Assembly (NCBI RefSeq): GCF_008364795.1
Contig: NZ_VTTM01000002.1
Coordinates: forward strand, 124,001 to 188,000
Direction: 5' to 3'
DNA length: 64,000 nt
DNA from: Azospirillum oryzae
GTDB lineage: Bacteria; Pseudomonadota; Alphaproteobacteria; Azospirillales; Azospirillaceae
The notes beneath the pieces are model-generated. The model worked only from the letters and a program-made list of their open reading frames with translations, did no database searches and had not been told where the DNA came from. Of this stretch, positions 1-12,670 are shown one piece after another. Each line of letters begins with the position of its first letter. Within the stretch, counting starts at the first letter, position 1. Both the position numbers and the translations under genes were made by a program.

Positions 1-712
1 GATCGGCACCGAAGGCCAGCAGGACCGCTCCGACCGGAACCAGCCACAGCAGCACGAACAGGCCCGCAAGGGCCGCCAGCCGGCCGCGTCCCGGCGCCGG
101 CTCCGCCGGGCCGGCATCGCCGTCGGCCAGCGGATGCGGGTGGGCGAACCAATGGCGGCCCATGCGTGCCGCCACGCCGCCGACCACCGCCGCCGCGCCG
201 ATGACCAGTGGGAAGGGCAGGTGCAGCGCGAACAGCGCCAGGAAGGCGGCTCCGGCCATGGCGACGGCCGCCGGCCCCTTCAGCGTGCGGCGGCCCATCC
301 GCCAGACCGCGGCGGCGATGATCGCCACCACCGCCGGCTTGATGCCGTCGAACAGCGCAGCGACCGATCCGGCGTCGCCATGGGCGGCGGCGATCCAGGA
401 CAGGGCGAGCAGCACCAGCGCGCCGGGCAGCACGAACAGCCCACCCGCCACCAGCCCGCCTCGCACGCCATACATCCGCCAGCCGATGTAGGTGGCGAGC
501 TGTTGGGCCTCCGGGCCCGGCAGCAGCATGCAGAAGTTCAGCGCATGCAGGAAGCGGGTCTGATCGATCCAGCGGCGGCGGTCGACCAACTCGCCCTGCA
601 TCATCGCGATCTGCCCGGCCGGCCCGCCGAAGCTGGTCAGCCCCAGCCGCAGCCAATAGAGACAGAAGGCGCCGAAGGGCGGAGCGGGAGAGGGGGAGGG
701 GGATTCGGTCAT
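1..712 (-). CDS. chrA: chromate transporter ChrA family, N-terminal part (runs off the window)
   Basis: An open frame reads leftward from an ATG at 712-710 with no stop before base 1, giving 237 complete codons of the N-terminal part. Near the start it has LTSFGGPAGQIAMMQ, followed by LLPGPEAQQLATYIGW; both are hallmarks of the ChrA/CHR family. Several hydrophobic segments follow, for example around GGLFVLPGALVLLALSW. CHR proteins are inner-membrane permeases; characterised members export chromate, but many homologues have unknown substrates, so chromate is assumed from the family. It is divergent from the secreted hydrolase at 894. The missing C-terminal part means I cannot tell whether this is a one- or two-domain member. 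Confidence 0.85.
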   Translation of the reverse strand, partial: MTESPSPSPAPPFGAFCLYWLRLGLTSFGGPAGQIAMMQGELVDRRRWIDQTRFLHALNFCMLLPGPEAQQLATYIGWRMYGVRGGLVAGGLFVLPGALVLLALSWIAAAHGDAGSVAALFDGIKPAVVAIIAAAVWRMGRRTLKGPAAVAMAGAAFLALFALHLPFPLVIGAAAVVGGVAARMGRHWFAHPHPLADGDAGPAEPAPGRGRLAALAGLFVLLWLVPVGAVLLAFGAD

Positions 713-893
713 GGTCCCGCACCCTAGCGCAAACGCCGCCGCAAGGCAGCCGCCGCAGGGAAGCCACCGACACCCAATCCCGGCGATGGAGACAATTGCG
801 GGGCGCCCATGGTCTTCCGCACCGCGGAGGTTTAATATTGCAACCGCGAGCGCCGCCGTCGTGGCCGGCGCCGGACGTCGGGGACGTTGCAGA

Positions 894-1823
894 ATGAAGG
901 CTTCCGCCCGCGGTCGCGCGGCTGTGTTGGGCGCGGCGTTGTGTGCCGGTATCGGGTTGACGGCTCTTGGACAATTGGCGCTGGCGGGGCCGGCGCAGGC
1001 CGCCGTCGGCGTCCATGCCGAGGAGATCGTGCGTTTCCCGTCCGTCGATGGGGATCTGACCGGTGGCGCGCCGACGATGCTGAGCGGCCGGCTGCTGCGC
1101 CCCGCCGGCAACGGCCCGCATCCGGCGGTGGTCATGCTGCATGGCTGCGGCGGCCTCTTTGCCCGCAACGGCCGGGTGTCGCCGCGCCATGTCTGGTGGG
1201 CCACCCACCTGCAGCGGCAGGGCTTCGAGGTGCTGATGGTCGACAGCTTCGGTCCGCGCGATGTGGAGGAGGTCTGCACCACCGCGCTGAAGGACCGCAC
1301 CGTCCGCGCCACGGTGGAGCGCAAGCGCGACGCCTGGGGGGCGCTGGCCTTCCTGCGCAAGCGGCCGGAGGTCGACCATGCCCGCATCGGCCTGATCGGC
1401 TGGTCGCAGGGCGCCGGCACCGTGCTGGCCGCCTATGGGGCGGGCGAGGATGGGCCGGCCGGGACGGAGGAGGGCGGCTTCCGCGCCGCCGTCGCCTTCT
1501 ACCCCGGCTGCAGGGCGCCGCTGAGCGACGAGGACTGGCAACCCGACGGCCCGTTGCTGCTGCTGATCGGCGGCAAGGACGACTGGACCCCGCCGGAGAG
1601 CTGCGTCGAGCTGGCCGGCCGCGACGGGGTCAAGGACAAGGTCGATCTGGTGGTCTATCCCGACGCCTATCACGGCTTCGATGCGCCGGACGCCCCGGTG
1701 CGCAAGCGCCAGGACCTCGCCACCGCCCCCGGCGGCACCGCCCATGTCGGCACGAACGAAGACGCCCGCTCGGACGCGATCCGGCGGGTGATGGAGTTCT
1801 TCAAGGAGAAGCTCAGGGGGTGA
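894..1823 (+). CDS. secreted dienelactone hydrolase family alpha/beta hydrolase
   Basis: This is a 309-residue protein when started at the ATG at 894. That start puts a basic stretch and a hydrophobic signal peptide ending in an AQA-type cleavage site (about residue 36) at the N terminus; the open frame extends upstream, but the extra part looks non-coding. The alpha/beta hydrolase features are in order: the oxyanion-side LHGCGG, the nucleophile elbow GWSQG (Ser171), an acid-loop region GGKDDWTPP and DAYHGFD with the likely catalytic His. The layout is that of the dienelactone hydrolase family (DLH), probably acting in the periplasm. The substrate cannot be told from sequence. It is followed after 13 bases by a strong palindrome and converges on greA. 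Confidence 0.8.
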   Translation: MKASARGRAAVLGAALCAGIGLTALGQLALAGPAQAAVGVHAEEIVRFPSVDGDLTGGAPTMLSGRLLRPAGNGPHPAVVMLHGCGGLFARNGRVSPRHVWWATHLQRQGFEVLMVDSFGPRDVEEVCTTALKDRTVRATVERKRDAWGALAFLRKRPEVDHARIGLIGWSQGAGTVLAAYGAGEDGPAGTEEGGFRAAVAFYPGCRAPLSDEDWQPDGPLLLLIGGKDDWTPPESCVELAGRDGVKDKVDLVVYPDAYHGFDAPDAPVRKRQDLATAPGGTAHVGTNEDARSDAIRRVMEFFKEKLRG

Positions 1824-1836
1824 TGTACGCCTGATG

Positions 1837-1863
1837 TCCCCTCTCCCCCGCGGGGAGAGGGGA
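1837..1863. terminator. perfect 12-bp palindrome between convergent genes
   Basis: Bases 1837-1848 (a TCCCCTCTCCCC arm) pair perfectly with 1852-1863 around a three-base loop. It lies between the stops of two converging genes, so it could stop transcription from either side, although only four A and no long T run flank it. The same arm sequence returns in other intergenic regions of the window (48176-48198, 48293-48316), so it is also a dispersed repeat. Confidence 0.6.
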
Positions 1864-1871
1864 AAACATCA

Positions 1872-2345
1872 TCAACGGAACTCGACCGAAACGATCTCGT
1901 ACAGCTTGGAGCCGCCGGGGGTGGAGACCTCCACGCTGTCGCCGACGGCCTTGTTGATCAGGGCGCGGGCCAGCGGCGCCTGGATCGACAGAAGGCGGTT
2001 CTTGATGTCGCTCTCGTCCTGGCCGACGATCTGATAGGTCGTCTCCTCATCCGTGTCCTGGTCGGCCAGGGTCACGGTCGCACCGAACTTCACGGTGTTG
2101 CCGGTCAGCTTGGCCGGGTCGATGACCTCCGCCCGGCTGATCTTGTCCTCAAGCTCCAGGACGCGGCCTTCAATGAAGCTCTGACGTTCGCGCGCCGCGT
2201 GATATTCGGCGTTTTCCGAAAGGTCGCCATGTTCGCGGGCTTCCGCGATTGCTTTGATGACCGCCGGGCGTTCGGTGATCTTAAGGTGCTTCAATTCCTC
2301 CTGGAGGCGGTTGAAGCCCGCCGCTGTCATCGGAACTTTTTCCAT
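1872..2345 (-). CDS. greA: transcription elongation factor GreA
   Basis: The 157-aa product is the usual GreA length when started at the ATG at 2345; the frame opens 17 codons earlier but [10 protein letters not shown] is the normal GreA N terminus. The N-terminal coiled coil (about residues 10-75) carries the tip motif [10 protein letters not shown] with the two acidic residues (Asp41, Glu44) that in GreA reach into the RNA polymerase secondary channel and stimulate cleavage of backtracked RNA. The C-terminal domain follows ([20 protein letters not shown]). It lies 96 bp downstream of carB on the same strand and may be co-transcribed with it. Confidence 0.97.
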   Translation of the reverse strand: MEKVPMTAAGFNRLQEELKHLKITERPAVIKAIAEAREHGDLSENAEYHAARERQSFIEGRVLELEDKISRAEVIDPAKLTGNTVKFGATVTLADQDTDEETTYQIVGQDESDIKNRLLSIQAPLARALINKAVGDSVEVSTPGGSKLYEIVSVEFR

Positions 2346-2441
2346 GTTCGGTCCATCACCGCTTGCAGTCGTTCGACCTGTCCAAAGCGACATCAAGGAC
2401 GAAGACGGCGCGGAGGAGGTCCGCCGCGCCGTCGTCCGTCC

Positions 2442-5690
<3,249 letters not shown>

Positions 5691-5952
5691 GGGTCCGCTT
5701 CTCTGAAGTGTGGTCAGCCGAAAACCCCCCGGCGCCGGAGGACCGGAGACGGAGAGCGGGGATGGGCATGTCGTGCAAGGCCCCCTTATAGGGGGTTCCG
5801 GGCCGGGGGGGAAGGGGTGGCATGGATGCCACCCTCGCATGACTGAATCTCGGGCAGGACAGTTCCGGCCCATGCGGCCCTTGAACCGATGGGGAAAGGG
5901 ACGCATCAATTCCCATTCTCCCGTTTCGCATACCCTTTGGAGATACGCCCCG

Positions 5953-6780
5953 ATGAGCCACGCCTTCGCCAAGGACAGCCGCGCCTGCGCAGCCTGCGTC
6001 TCGTGGGGCGGGGAGCGCGCGCTGTCGGAGGACAACACGCTGGTGTACGTCGCCCGCCACGGGGTGGAGGGCGAATGCCGCACCGCCAGCAGCCAGGACT
6101 ACCGCCGCGTCACCAAGGGCTATCACACCTGCACCGCCTGGGCGCCGCTGCCGATGCTGAAGAAGCATGGCGGACGGATCGGCCACACGCCGGCGGGACA
6201 GGCGCACACGCTGGTCACCGCCGCGGCCTCGCGGCCGATGCCTCCCGTCTCCCAACCGGTGCCGGCCGCCGCCGCCTTCGCCGACGCGCCGGTCGCGACG
6301 CCGGTGCTCGACGTGCCGCCGCCGCCCTGCCGGGCCGACCCGATCGACGTGGAGCAGTCGCCGCAGGTCCGGGTGCTCTACACCCACTGGCTCCGGCTGA
6401 AGCGCAAGCGCCGCATGCCGCTGGCGACGGAGATCGACACCTCGCAGGTTCGCGAAAGCGTGCCGCGCATCGCCCTGATGGAGCCGACCGCCGACGGCAC
6501 CGATTTCGTCTACAAATCCTGCGGCCGCGCCCTGCAACGCCGGCTGTCCGAACGGCCGACGACGCGGCGGGTAAGCGACTGCCATCCGGAGCAGGCGGCG
6601 AAGCGCTGGCTGTCCGACCTGCGCGCCTGCCTGGAGAGCGGCGAGCCGCGCTGCCTGCTGGTGCGCGATGACCCGATGCTGCCGGGGGCGAAGTTCGTCG
6701 AGTTGCTGCTGCCGCTGGCCGATGTCGAGGGTGGTCCGGCAACGCGCGTGCTCGCCTACCGCCACGTGCCGGGCGGCTGA
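5953..6780 (+). CDS. Cys-rich N-terminal domain plus PAS_5-type sensor protein
   Basis: This is a 275-aa soluble protein. The first 65 residues hold four cysteines, CxxC at 12/15 plus Cys42 and Cys60, a spacing that could bind zinc or an Fe-S cluster (inference). A Pro/Ala-rich linker (about 85-120) leads to a C-terminal region, [20 protein letters not shown] then [10 protein letters not shown] and [10 protein letters not shown], that resembles the PAS_5 family common in Rhodospirillales. No output domain is present, so it is probably a small sensor or adaptor; the signal is unknown. The ATG at 5953 is preceded by GGAG. The next gene starts 13 bases after its stop, suggesting a two-gene unit. 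Function is not known. Confidence 0.7.
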   Translation: MSHAFAKDSRACAACVSWGGERALSEDNTLVYVARHGVEGECRTASSQDYRRVTKGYHTCTAWAPLPMLKKHGGRIGHTPAGQAHTLVTAAASRPMPPVSQPVPAAAAFADAPVATPVLDVPPPPCRADPIDVEQSPQVRVLYTHWLRLKRKRRMPLATEIDTSQVRESVPRIALMEPTADGTDFVYKSCGRALQRRLSERPTTRRVSDCHPEQAAKRWLSDLRACLESGEPRCLLVRDDPMLPGAKFVELLLPLADVEGGPATRVLAYRHVPGG

Positions 6781-6793
6781 GGGGGCGGCGGCG

Positions 6794-7165
6794 ATGGGGG
6801 AGGGGCAGAAGGAAGGGCAAAAGGGAGAAGGACCCGGTCCGGAGATCGTCGGCGTCTGGCCGGCGGCGGTGTGGATCATCGTCGGCGCCGGCCATTACCT
6901 GAACGACCCCGATCATTTCGCCGGCTGGAAGGGCGCTCTGTATTTCGTGCTGGGTACAGGGGTGGTGGCGCTGGTCGGCGGAATCGCCGGCCTGTCGGCC
7001 CGCCGCACCGTCGCCGGCATCCAGGAGCGATTGCTGAAGGAGGTCCGCCACCGGCGCGATTGGGCGAGCTGGTGGGTGGCGCTGGGTTTGCGCGGCTTGG
7101 TGGGCTTGGGCGAGGCGGTGCTGGTGACGCTGCTGGCTCTGTGGGTGGTGGCGATGCTGGGGTAG
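6794..7165 (+). CDS. small membrane protein of unknown function
   Basis: The 123-aa product has a short hydrophilic N terminus, then hydrophobic segments around residues 18-32, 45-62 and 88-120, so probably three or four membrane spans with a basic loop (about 65-80) between them. I do not recognise a family. It starts 13 bases after the PAS_5-type gene and is likely co-transcribed with it. A hairpin at 7207-7239 lies just after its stop and also after napC, which converges on it. Confidence 0.6.
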   Translation: MGEGQKEGQKGEGPGPEIVGVWPAAVWIIVGAGHYLNDPDHFAGWKGALYFVLGTGVVALVGGIAGLSARRTVAGIQERLLKEVRHRRDWASWWVALGLRGLVGLGEAVLVTLLALWVVAMLG

Positions 7166-7206
7166 GTGTCTGATTCGAATGCCTCCCACGTTTCCCGTGA
7201 AACGCA

Positions 7207-7239
7207 AACAGCCCCGCTCCTTCCGGAGACGGGGCTGTT
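7207..7239. terminator. bidirectional terminator hairpin between the 6794 gene and napC
   Basis: The 10-base arm AACAGCCCCG (7207-7216) is the exact reverse complement of 7230-7239, with extra pairing inside (CTCC/GGAG). Short T stretches follow on the minus strand. It can serve both the rightward small membrane protein gene and the leftward nap operon. Confidence 0.75.
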
Positions 7240-7253
7240 GCAGCAACTGATCC

Positions 7254-7871
7254 TTACTTGGCGCTGGTCTTCATGCTCCAGCCGGGCTCCACGCCGTGCA
7301 TGTCGGGCAGGCGGTGGGCGATGCCCTTGTGGCAGTCGATGCAGGTGTTCTCGCCGGTGAACAGGTAGGTCTCGTGCATCTTCGCGGCGCGCGGATTCTG
7401 TTTGGTGATGTCCATCGAATCGGCGCTGTGGCAGTTGCGGCATTCCAGCGAGTTGTTGTTCTTCAGCCGCGCCCATTCGTGCTCGGCCAGTTCGCGGCGC
7501 TTGTCCAGGAACTTCTCGCGGGTGTCGATGGTGCCGAAGATCTTGCCCCAGACCTCCTTGGATGCCTGCATCTTGCGGGCGATCTTGTCGGTCCACTGGT
7601 GCGGGACGTGGCAGTCGGGGCAACTGGCGCGCACGCCCGACCGGTTGGTGAAGTGGATGGTCTGCTTCAACTCCTCATAGGGATTGTCGCGCATCTCGTG
7701 GCAGCTGATGCAGAAGGCTTCCTTGTTGGTTGCCTCCAGGGCGGTGTTGAAGCCGCCCCAGAAGACGACGCCGGCGATGAAGCCGCCCAGCGTCAGGAAA
7801 CCCAGGCTGAAATGGACGCTGGGACGGGCGAACAGCCGCCAGAGGCCCAGCAGGGCGGAGCGGATCGTCAT
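7254..7871 (-). CDS. napC: tetrahaem cytochrome c NapC
   Basis: The 205-aa product has one N-terminal membrane anchor (about residues 19-40) and four CxxCH haem-binding motifs: CISCH, CPDCH, CRNCH and CIDCH. This is the NapC/NirT quinol dehydrogenase pattern: the protein takes electrons from ubiquinol in the inner membrane and passes them to periplasmic NapB/NapA. Its ATG overlaps the napB stop by four bases (ATGA at 7868-7871), so the two are translationally coupled. It is the last gene of the nap operon and is followed by a terminator hairpin. Confidence 0.96.
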   Translation of the reverse strand: MTIRSALLGLWRLFARPSVHFSLGFLTLGGFIAGVVFWGGFNTALEATNKEAFCISCHEMRDNPYEELKQTIHFTNRSGVRASCPDCHVPHQWTDKIARKMQASKEVWGKIFGTIDTREKFLDKRRELAEHEWARLKNNNSLECRNCHSADSMDITKQNPRAAKMHETYLFTGENTCIDCHKGIAHRLPDMHGVEPGWSMKTSAK

Positions 7872-8404
7872 TTCTGGCCGCCTTGGGCATGGCCCAGGAC
7901 CGAGTCGAAGTCTTGGAAGCTGTTGGGAACGATCGGCTGGGCGTCGGTCTGCGGCACATGGCACTGGGTGCAGAAGTAGCGGCGCGCCGCCACCGTGCCC
8001 AGGGTCTGGCCGTCACGGTCCTGGAAATGGGTGACCGACAGCATCGGCGCCTGCGAGCCGGCCGTGTTGCGGCGGTCGTGGCAGGTCAGGCACTTGTTGA
8101 TGTTCAGGTCGATCTGATAGTCGCGGATGGCATGCGGGATCAGCGGCGGCTGGTCGGCGTAGTTGCGCACGCGCTTCTGGTCGTCGGTGATCTCGCGGTG
8201 GGTCGCCTCGGCCGGGACATCCAGCGTGATCGGGTGGTTGGCGGAGGGGACCTTGATCCCCCCGACCGTGCCGGTGCCGCTGGAAACGATGCCGCTGGAA
8301 ACCGCGGGCTTGTCGGCGGCCACGCCGTTGGTGGCGACGCCGATGGTCAGGGCCGGAACGCCGGCCAGAAGGGCCAGCGCGGCAATCAGGAAACGGGTCT
8401 TCAT
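7868..8404 (-). CDS. napB: periplasmic nitrate reductase dihaem cytochrome subunit NapB
   Basis: The 178-aa product starts with a cleavable Sec signal peptide ([19 protein letters not shown]) and has two haem-c motifs, CLTCH and CTQCH, in the C-terminal half. Conserved NapB text such as [10 protein letters not shown] precedes the first motif. It transfers electrons from NapC to the catalytic NapA in the periplasm. It starts 14 bases after napA and overlaps napC by four bases. Confidence 0.95.
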   Translation of the reverse strand: MKTRFLIAALALLAGVPALTIGVATNGVAADKPAVSSGIVSSGTGTVGGIKVPSANHPITLDVPAEATHREITDDQKRVRNYADQPPLIPHAIRDYQIDLNINKCLTCHDRRNTAGSQAPMLSVTHFQDRDGQTLGTVAARRYFCTQCHVPQTDAQPIVPNSFQDFDSVLGHAQGGQK

Positions 8405-8418
8405 GATGCCGACACTCC

Positions 8419-10917
8419 TCAGGCGTTCACGGGCGTGATCTTGACCGCGCATTTCTTGTAGTCGGTCTGCTTGCTGATGGGGTCGGTGGCGTCGAGCGTC
8501 ACCTTGTTGATGAGGACCGTCTGGTCGAAGAAGGGGACGAAGACCAGGCCGCGCGGCGGCTTGTTGCGTCCGCGCGTCTCGACCCGCACCCGCACCTCGC
8601 CCCGGCGGGAGGTGACGCGCACCTCCTGGCCGCGCCGGACGTTCAGCTCCTTGGCGTCGTCGGGGTGCATGAAGACCACGGCGTTGGGGAAGGCCTTGCG
8701 CAGTTCGGGAACCCGCATGGTCATCGACCCGCTGTGCCAATGCTCGATCACGCGGCCGGTGCTGAGCCAGAACGGATAGTCGGCATCGGGCGCCTCGGCC
8801 GGCGGCTCGTAGGGCAGGGCGAAGACGTTGGCCTTGCCGTCCTTGTTGCCGTAGAAGCGCATGCCCTCGCCGGCCTTCACGTAGGGGTCGGAGCCCTCGC
8901 GGTAGCGCCACTTGGTCTCCTTGCCGTCCACCACCGGCCAGCGCAGGCCGCGTTCCTGGTGGTACTGTTCGAAGGGCGCCAGATCGTGGCCATGGCCGCG
9001 GCCGAAGGCGGCATATTCCTCGAACAGGCCCTTCTGGACGTAGAAGCCGGCTTCCTTGGCCTCAAAGTTGTTGTAGTTCGGGTCGAGGTCGGACAGCGGG
9101 AAGCGGTCGACCTGACCGTTGCGGAACAGCACGTCGTAGAGGGTCTTGCCGCGCAGTTCCGGCTTCTTGTTCAGCAGTTCCTCCGGCCACACCTCCTCGA
9201 TCTGGAAGCGCTTGGAGAACTGCATGATCTGCCACAGGTCGGACCGCGCGCCGTCCGGCGCGTCGACCAGCTGGCGCCACAGCTGGGTGCGGCGCTCGGC
9301 GTTGCCGTAACCGCCCTCCTTCTCCACCCACATGGCGGTGGGCAGGATCAGGTCGGCGGCCAGCGCCGTGACGGTCGGGTAGGGATCGGAGACGACGACG
9401 AAGTTCTCCGGGTTGCGGTAGCCGGGGAAGGTCTCCTTCGCCGTGTTCGGGGCCGTCTGCATGTTGTTGTTGCACATGACCCAGTAGGCGTTGAGCTTGC
9501 CGTCCTTGAGCATGCGGTCCTGCTGGACGGCGTGGTAGCCGACCTTGTCGGGGATGGTCCCCTCCGGCAGCTTCCAGATCTCCTCGGCGTGTTTGCGGTG
9601 CTCGGGGTTGGTCACCACCATGTCGGCGGGCAGCCGGTGGGAGAAGGTGCCGACCTCGCGCGCGGTGCCGCAGGCCGACGGCTGGCCGGTCAGCGAGAAG
9701 GGGCCGCTGCCGGGCTGGGAGATTTTGCCGGTCAGCAGGTGGATGTTGTAGACGAGGTTGTTGGCCCAGACGCCGCGGACATGCTGGTTGAAGCCCATGG
9801 TCCAGAAGGACACGACCTTCACCTTCGGGTCGGCGTACAGCTCGGCCAGCGCCTCAAGCCGGTTCTTCGGCACGCCCGACAGCTCGTGCGCCTTGTCCAG
9901 CGTGTAGGGTTCGACGAACTTGGCGAACTCGTCGAAGGTGATCGGATCGGAATCGTTGGCCTTGTCGGCGTTCTTCGCCTTCTTCTCCAAGGGGTTGTCG
10001 GGACGCAGGCCATAGCCGATGTCGTCGCGGCCGCGCTTGAAGTTGCAGTGTTTCTCGACGAACTCCTTGTTCACCCGGCCGGTCTTGATGATGTGATTGG
10101 CGATGTAGTTCAGGATCGCCAGATCGGACCCGGGGGTGAAGACCAGGCCGATGTCGGCGAGGTCGAAGCTGCGGTGCTCGAAGGTGGAAAGGACGGCGAC
10201 CTTGCAGCCGGGGTGGCTGAGGCGGCGGTCGGTGACGCGGGTCCACAGGATGGGGTGCATCTCCGCCATGTTGGAGCCCCACAGCACGAAGGCGTCGGCC
10301 TGCTCCATGTCGTCGTAGCAGCCCATCGGCTCGTCCATGCCGAAGGTGCGCATGAAGCCGGCCACCGCCGACGCCATGCAGTGGCGGGCGTTCGGATCCA
10401 GGTTGTTGGAGCGCAGCCCGGCCTTCATCAGCTTGGAGGCGGCATAACCCTCGTAGATCGTCCACTGGCCGGAGCCGAACATGCCGACGGCGGTCGGACC
10501 CTTCTTCTTCAGGGTCTCCTTCCACTTCTGCGCCATGATGTCGAAGGCGGCATCCCAGGTGATCGGCTCGAACTCGCCATCCTTGTCGAACTTGCCGTCC
10601 TTCATGCGCAGCAGCGGCTGGTTCAGCCGGTCCTCGCCATACATGATCTTCGACAGGAAATAGCCCTTCACGCAGTTCAGGCCGCGGTTCACCTCGGCCT
10701 TCACGTCGCCGTGGGTGGCGACCACGCGGCCGTCCTTGACGCCGACCATCACGCTGCAGCCCGTGCCGCAGAAACGGCAGGGCGCCTTCGACCAGTTCAG
10801 CTTGGCGCCTTCACCGGTCAGGATGTTGGCGGCCGATGCGGGCAGCGAGATTCCGGCCGCCGCGGCGGCGGCAGCGGCGGCTTGCGCCTTCAGGTAATCG
10901 CGGCGGGACAGGAACAT
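8419..10917 (-). CDS. napA: periplasmic nitrate reductase catalytic subunit NapA
   Basis: At 832 aa it has the usual NapA length. The N terminus holds a Tat export signal (SRRDYLKAQ then an Ala-rich hydrophobic stretch). The [4Fe-4S] ligands are Cys47, Cys50, Cys54 and Cys82 ([10 protein letters not shown] and LNCVKG). The molybdenum-coordinating cysteine is Cys180 in [10 protein letters not shown]. The C-terminal molybdopterin-binding region contains [20 protein letters not shown]. It reduces nitrate to nitrite using Mo-bis-MGD and electrons from NapB. NapD, encoded just upstream, is expected to bind the Tat signal during maturation. Confidence 0.98.
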   Translation of the reverse strand: MFLSRRDYLKAQAAAAAAAAAGISLPASAANILTGEGAKLNWSKAPCRFCGTGCSVMVGVKDGRVVATHGDVKAEVNRGLNCVKGYFLSKIMYGEDRLNQPLLRMKDGKFDKDGEFEPITWDAAFDIMAQKWKETLKKKGPTAVGMFGSGQWTIYEGYAASKLMKAGLRSNNLDPNARHCMASAVAGFMRTFGMDEPMGCYDDMEQADAFVLWGSNMAEMHPILWTRVTDRRLSHPGCKVAVLSTFEHRSFDLADIGLVFTPGSDLAILNYIANHIIKTGRVNKEFVEKHCNFKRGRDDIGYGLRPDNPLEKKAKNADKANDSDPITFDEFAKFVEPYTLDKAHELSGVPKNRLEALAELYADPKVKVVSFWTMGFNQHVRGVWANNLVYNIHLLTGKISQPGSGPFSLTGQPSACGTAREVGTFSHRLPADMVVTNPEHRKHAEEIWKLPEGTIPDKVGYHAVQQDRMLKDGKLNAYWVMCNNNMQTAPNTAKETFPGYRNPENFVVVSDPYPTVTALAADLILPTAMWVEKEGGYGNAERRTQLWRQLVDAPDGARSDLWQIMQFSKRFQIEEVWPEELLNKKPELRGKTLYDVLFRNGQVDRFPLSDLDPNYNNFEAKEAGFYVQKGLFEEYAAFGRGHGHDLAPFEQYHQERGLRWPVVDGKETKWRYREGSDPYVKAGEGMRFYGNKDGKANVFALPYEPPAEAPDADYPFWLSTGRVIEHWHSGSMTMRVPELRKAFPNAVVFMHPDDAKELNVRRGQEVRVTSRRGEVRVRVETRGRNKPPRGLVFVPFFDQTVLINKVTLDATDPISKQTDYKKCAVKITPVNA

Positions 10918-10990
10918 GGCAGGCAGACTCCAGTTTCGGAGGAAATTCGGTCGGGAAGAGCGGATGCGGCGCGCCCGGATGGCGGTGCCG

Positions 10991-11257
10991 TCAGGCGGCG
11001 TCGATCGCGTCCGCGGGTTCGTAGTGGTGGTAGACCATGGTGGTGCTGTGCACGCCGGGGACGGCGTTCAGCAGGGCGATGCGGTCGACCACCTCGGCCG
11101 CGCTGGCGGTGACCAGGGTCACCACCGCCTTGCCGTTCTCCGCCGCGCACCACTCCAGCCCGGCGACGGAGGCCGCCACCTCGCGCACCGCGTCGGTGCG
11201 GTCGGGGCTGTGCTGGATCACGAGGCTGGAGATGTGGACTTCTGGGGCGCGGGGCAT
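10991..11257 (-). CDS. napD: NapA maturation chaperone NapD
   Basis: The 88-aa protein begins [15 protein letters not shown], the typical NapD start, and ends with [16 protein letters not shown]. NapD is a small cytoplasmic ferredoxin-fold protein that binds the Tat signal of NapA and delays export until the cofactor is inserted. It lies between napE (9-bp gap) and napA (73-bp gap). Confidence 0.93.
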   Translation of the reverse strand: MPRAPEVHISSLVIQHSPDRTDAVREVAASVAGLEWCAAENGKAVVTLVTASAAEVVDRIALLNAVPGVHSTTMVYHHYEPADAIDAA

Positions 11258-11266
11258 ATCGGGGAC

Positions 11267-11461
11267 TCAGTGGGTGAGGAGCTGGTACATCCAGATCGAG
11301 AATCCGTAGGCGGAGACGGTGCCGACGGCGATCACCGGCCAGACCAGGAATGCCAGCGACAGGAACATCAACCCTTCGGCCCGGCGGGTCGGGGCCGGCG
11401 CGGAGTCGGTCGCCTTCCGGTCGGACGGATGGGACAGGACGGGGGAGGGGATGGGCCTCAT
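11267..11461 (-). CDS. napE: NapE small membrane protein
   Basis: The 64-aa product has a hydrophilic N terminus and one membrane span (LMFLSLAFLVWPVIAVGTVS) followed by AYGFSIWMYQ, the classic NapE pattern. Its precise role is not established; it is found as the first gene of alphaproteobacterial nap operons. It is the first gene after the FNR-type promoter, giving the order napE-D-A-B-C with no napF, G, H or K in the cluster. Confidence 0.9.
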   Translation of the reverse strand: MRPIPSPVLSHPSDRKATDSAPAPTRRAEGLMFLSLAFLVWPVIAVGTVSAYGFSIWMYQLLTH

Positions 11462-11566
11462 GGCGACACTCTCGGGCAGAGCGGGAATGGATCGGGCGGG
11501 AATGGTTTGAGCCGGCTCAGGTGCCAATCCTTTTGGCTGGTCCTTAGGTGCCGGTTTTCGGCCCTT

Positions 11567-11608
11567 AGTATCGGTACTTTCCGGCGGGCTGGAATTGACC
11601 CAGGTCAA
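11567..11608 (-). promoter_or_regulatory. FNR-type promoter of the nap operon
   Basis: TTGAC-CCAG-GTCAA at 11595-11608 is a perfect FNR/Dnr-type palindrome (TTGAC-N4-GTCAA). Reading leftward, GATACT at 11572-11567 is a good -10 candidate, and the distance puts the box centre at about -41.5 from a start near 11560, the usual position for class II activation by FNR-type regulators. napE begins about 100 bases downstream. This predicts induction under low oxygen or nitric oxide. Confidence 0.8.
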
Positions 11609-11731
11609 GCGAGGCCATACACGCCCTGTGACGGAATGGCGCCTTGCGCCGCGCGGGCGCTCCGGCCCCGGCTGCGCTAGACTGGCGCCGAGGGCATGAG
11701 CCGGACGCTCCGGTTTGCGATAGGATGGGCC

Positions 11732-12475
11732 ATGGACTTGCTGCGCTCCTACTGGTCGCCGGCCGAACTGGCGACCAACGGTTTGATTCTCCTGCATCTT
11801 CTGGGGGCTTTGGCGGTCGGGCTGCTGCTGGGGTACGAGCGCAGCTATCACGGCCGGGCGGCTGGGATGCGGACCTATGGGCTGGTCTGCCTGGCGTCGG
11901 CCGCGCTGACGGTGGTCAACGCCTACCCGTCGATGTGGTATGGCGGCATCGGGACGCAGGGGGCGGCGCAGGGGACGGCGCTGGCCGGCGATCCGACGCG
12001 GGTGATCCAGGGCATCGTCACCGGCATCGGCTTCCTCGGCGCCGGGGTCATCATGCGCGAAGGTCTGTCGATCCGCGGCCTGTCCACCGCCGCGTCGATC
12101 TGGGCGACCTCGGCCATCGGCATCACCATCGGACTCGGCTTCTATATGGTCGCCATCGCGGCGGCGCTGCTGACCATTCTGGTGATGAGCCTGCTGCGAC
12201 CGGTCGAACGGCTGCTGCCCCATCAGTCGGTGGTCCATCTGACGCTGGTCTTCCCGCGCGACAAGGCGCCGCCGCCTGAGGCGTTGCGGGCGCAGGCCAA
12301 GGCGCACGGGTTCGAGGTGATCGACTGGGCCTTTCACCTCGCCAGCGGCAGCGGCCAGTTCGAATGCCAGCTGGTGCTGCAGGGAAAGGGCGATCCGGAT
12401 CCGATGGCGCTGGTCGGCGCCCTTGCCTCGACCGACGCCGTCGTGGAGTTCAGGCTGTCTCCCTCGCGCATCTGA
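11732..12475 (+). CDS. MgtC/SapB family membrane protein
   Basis: The protein has 247 aa from the ATG at 11732, or 259 from one at 11696; MDLLRSYWSP fits the family start better. Residues to about 155 form several membrane spans with MgtC marks: GYERSYHGRAAGMRTYGLV, then GIGFLGAGVIMREG and GLSTAASIWATSAIG. A soluble C-terminal ACT-like region follows. MgtC-type proteins are associated with magnesium limitation and, in pathogens, with inhibition of F-type ATP synthase; which role applies here is unknown. It is divergent from napE and shares the intergenic region with the nap promoter. Confidence 0.88.
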   Translation: MDLLRSYWSPAELATNGLILLHLLGALAVGLLLGYERSYHGRAAGMRTYGLVCLASAALTVVNAYPSMWYGGIGTQGAAQGTALAGDPTRVIQGIVTGIGFLGAGVIMREGLSIRGLSTAASIWATSAIGITIGLGFYMVAIAAALLTILVMSLLRPVERLLPHQSVVHLTLVFPRDKAPPPEALRAQAKAHGFEVIDWAFHLASGSGQFECQLVLQGKGDPDPMALVGALASTDAVVEFRLSPSRI

Positions 12476-12670
12476 GGCGGCTCAAGAAGGAATGGCGGTT
12501 CCGGAGGACAAAATACATACCAGCTTAATCTTTTCCTAAAACTTTAGCTTTATTGATGCCTTGCTATGACGACGGACTTGAACAACGGCCGTGGAGGCGG
12601 AAGCGGGAAAGGCTGTTTGCCGGCCCGGCGGTCGGTCGGCGGCGCATGCGACGCGGCTCCCGCGGCTTCG

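Noticed and set aside
8665..11112. 815-residue open frame antisense to napA
   Set aside because: Same shadow effect; no ribosome site or recognisable domain.
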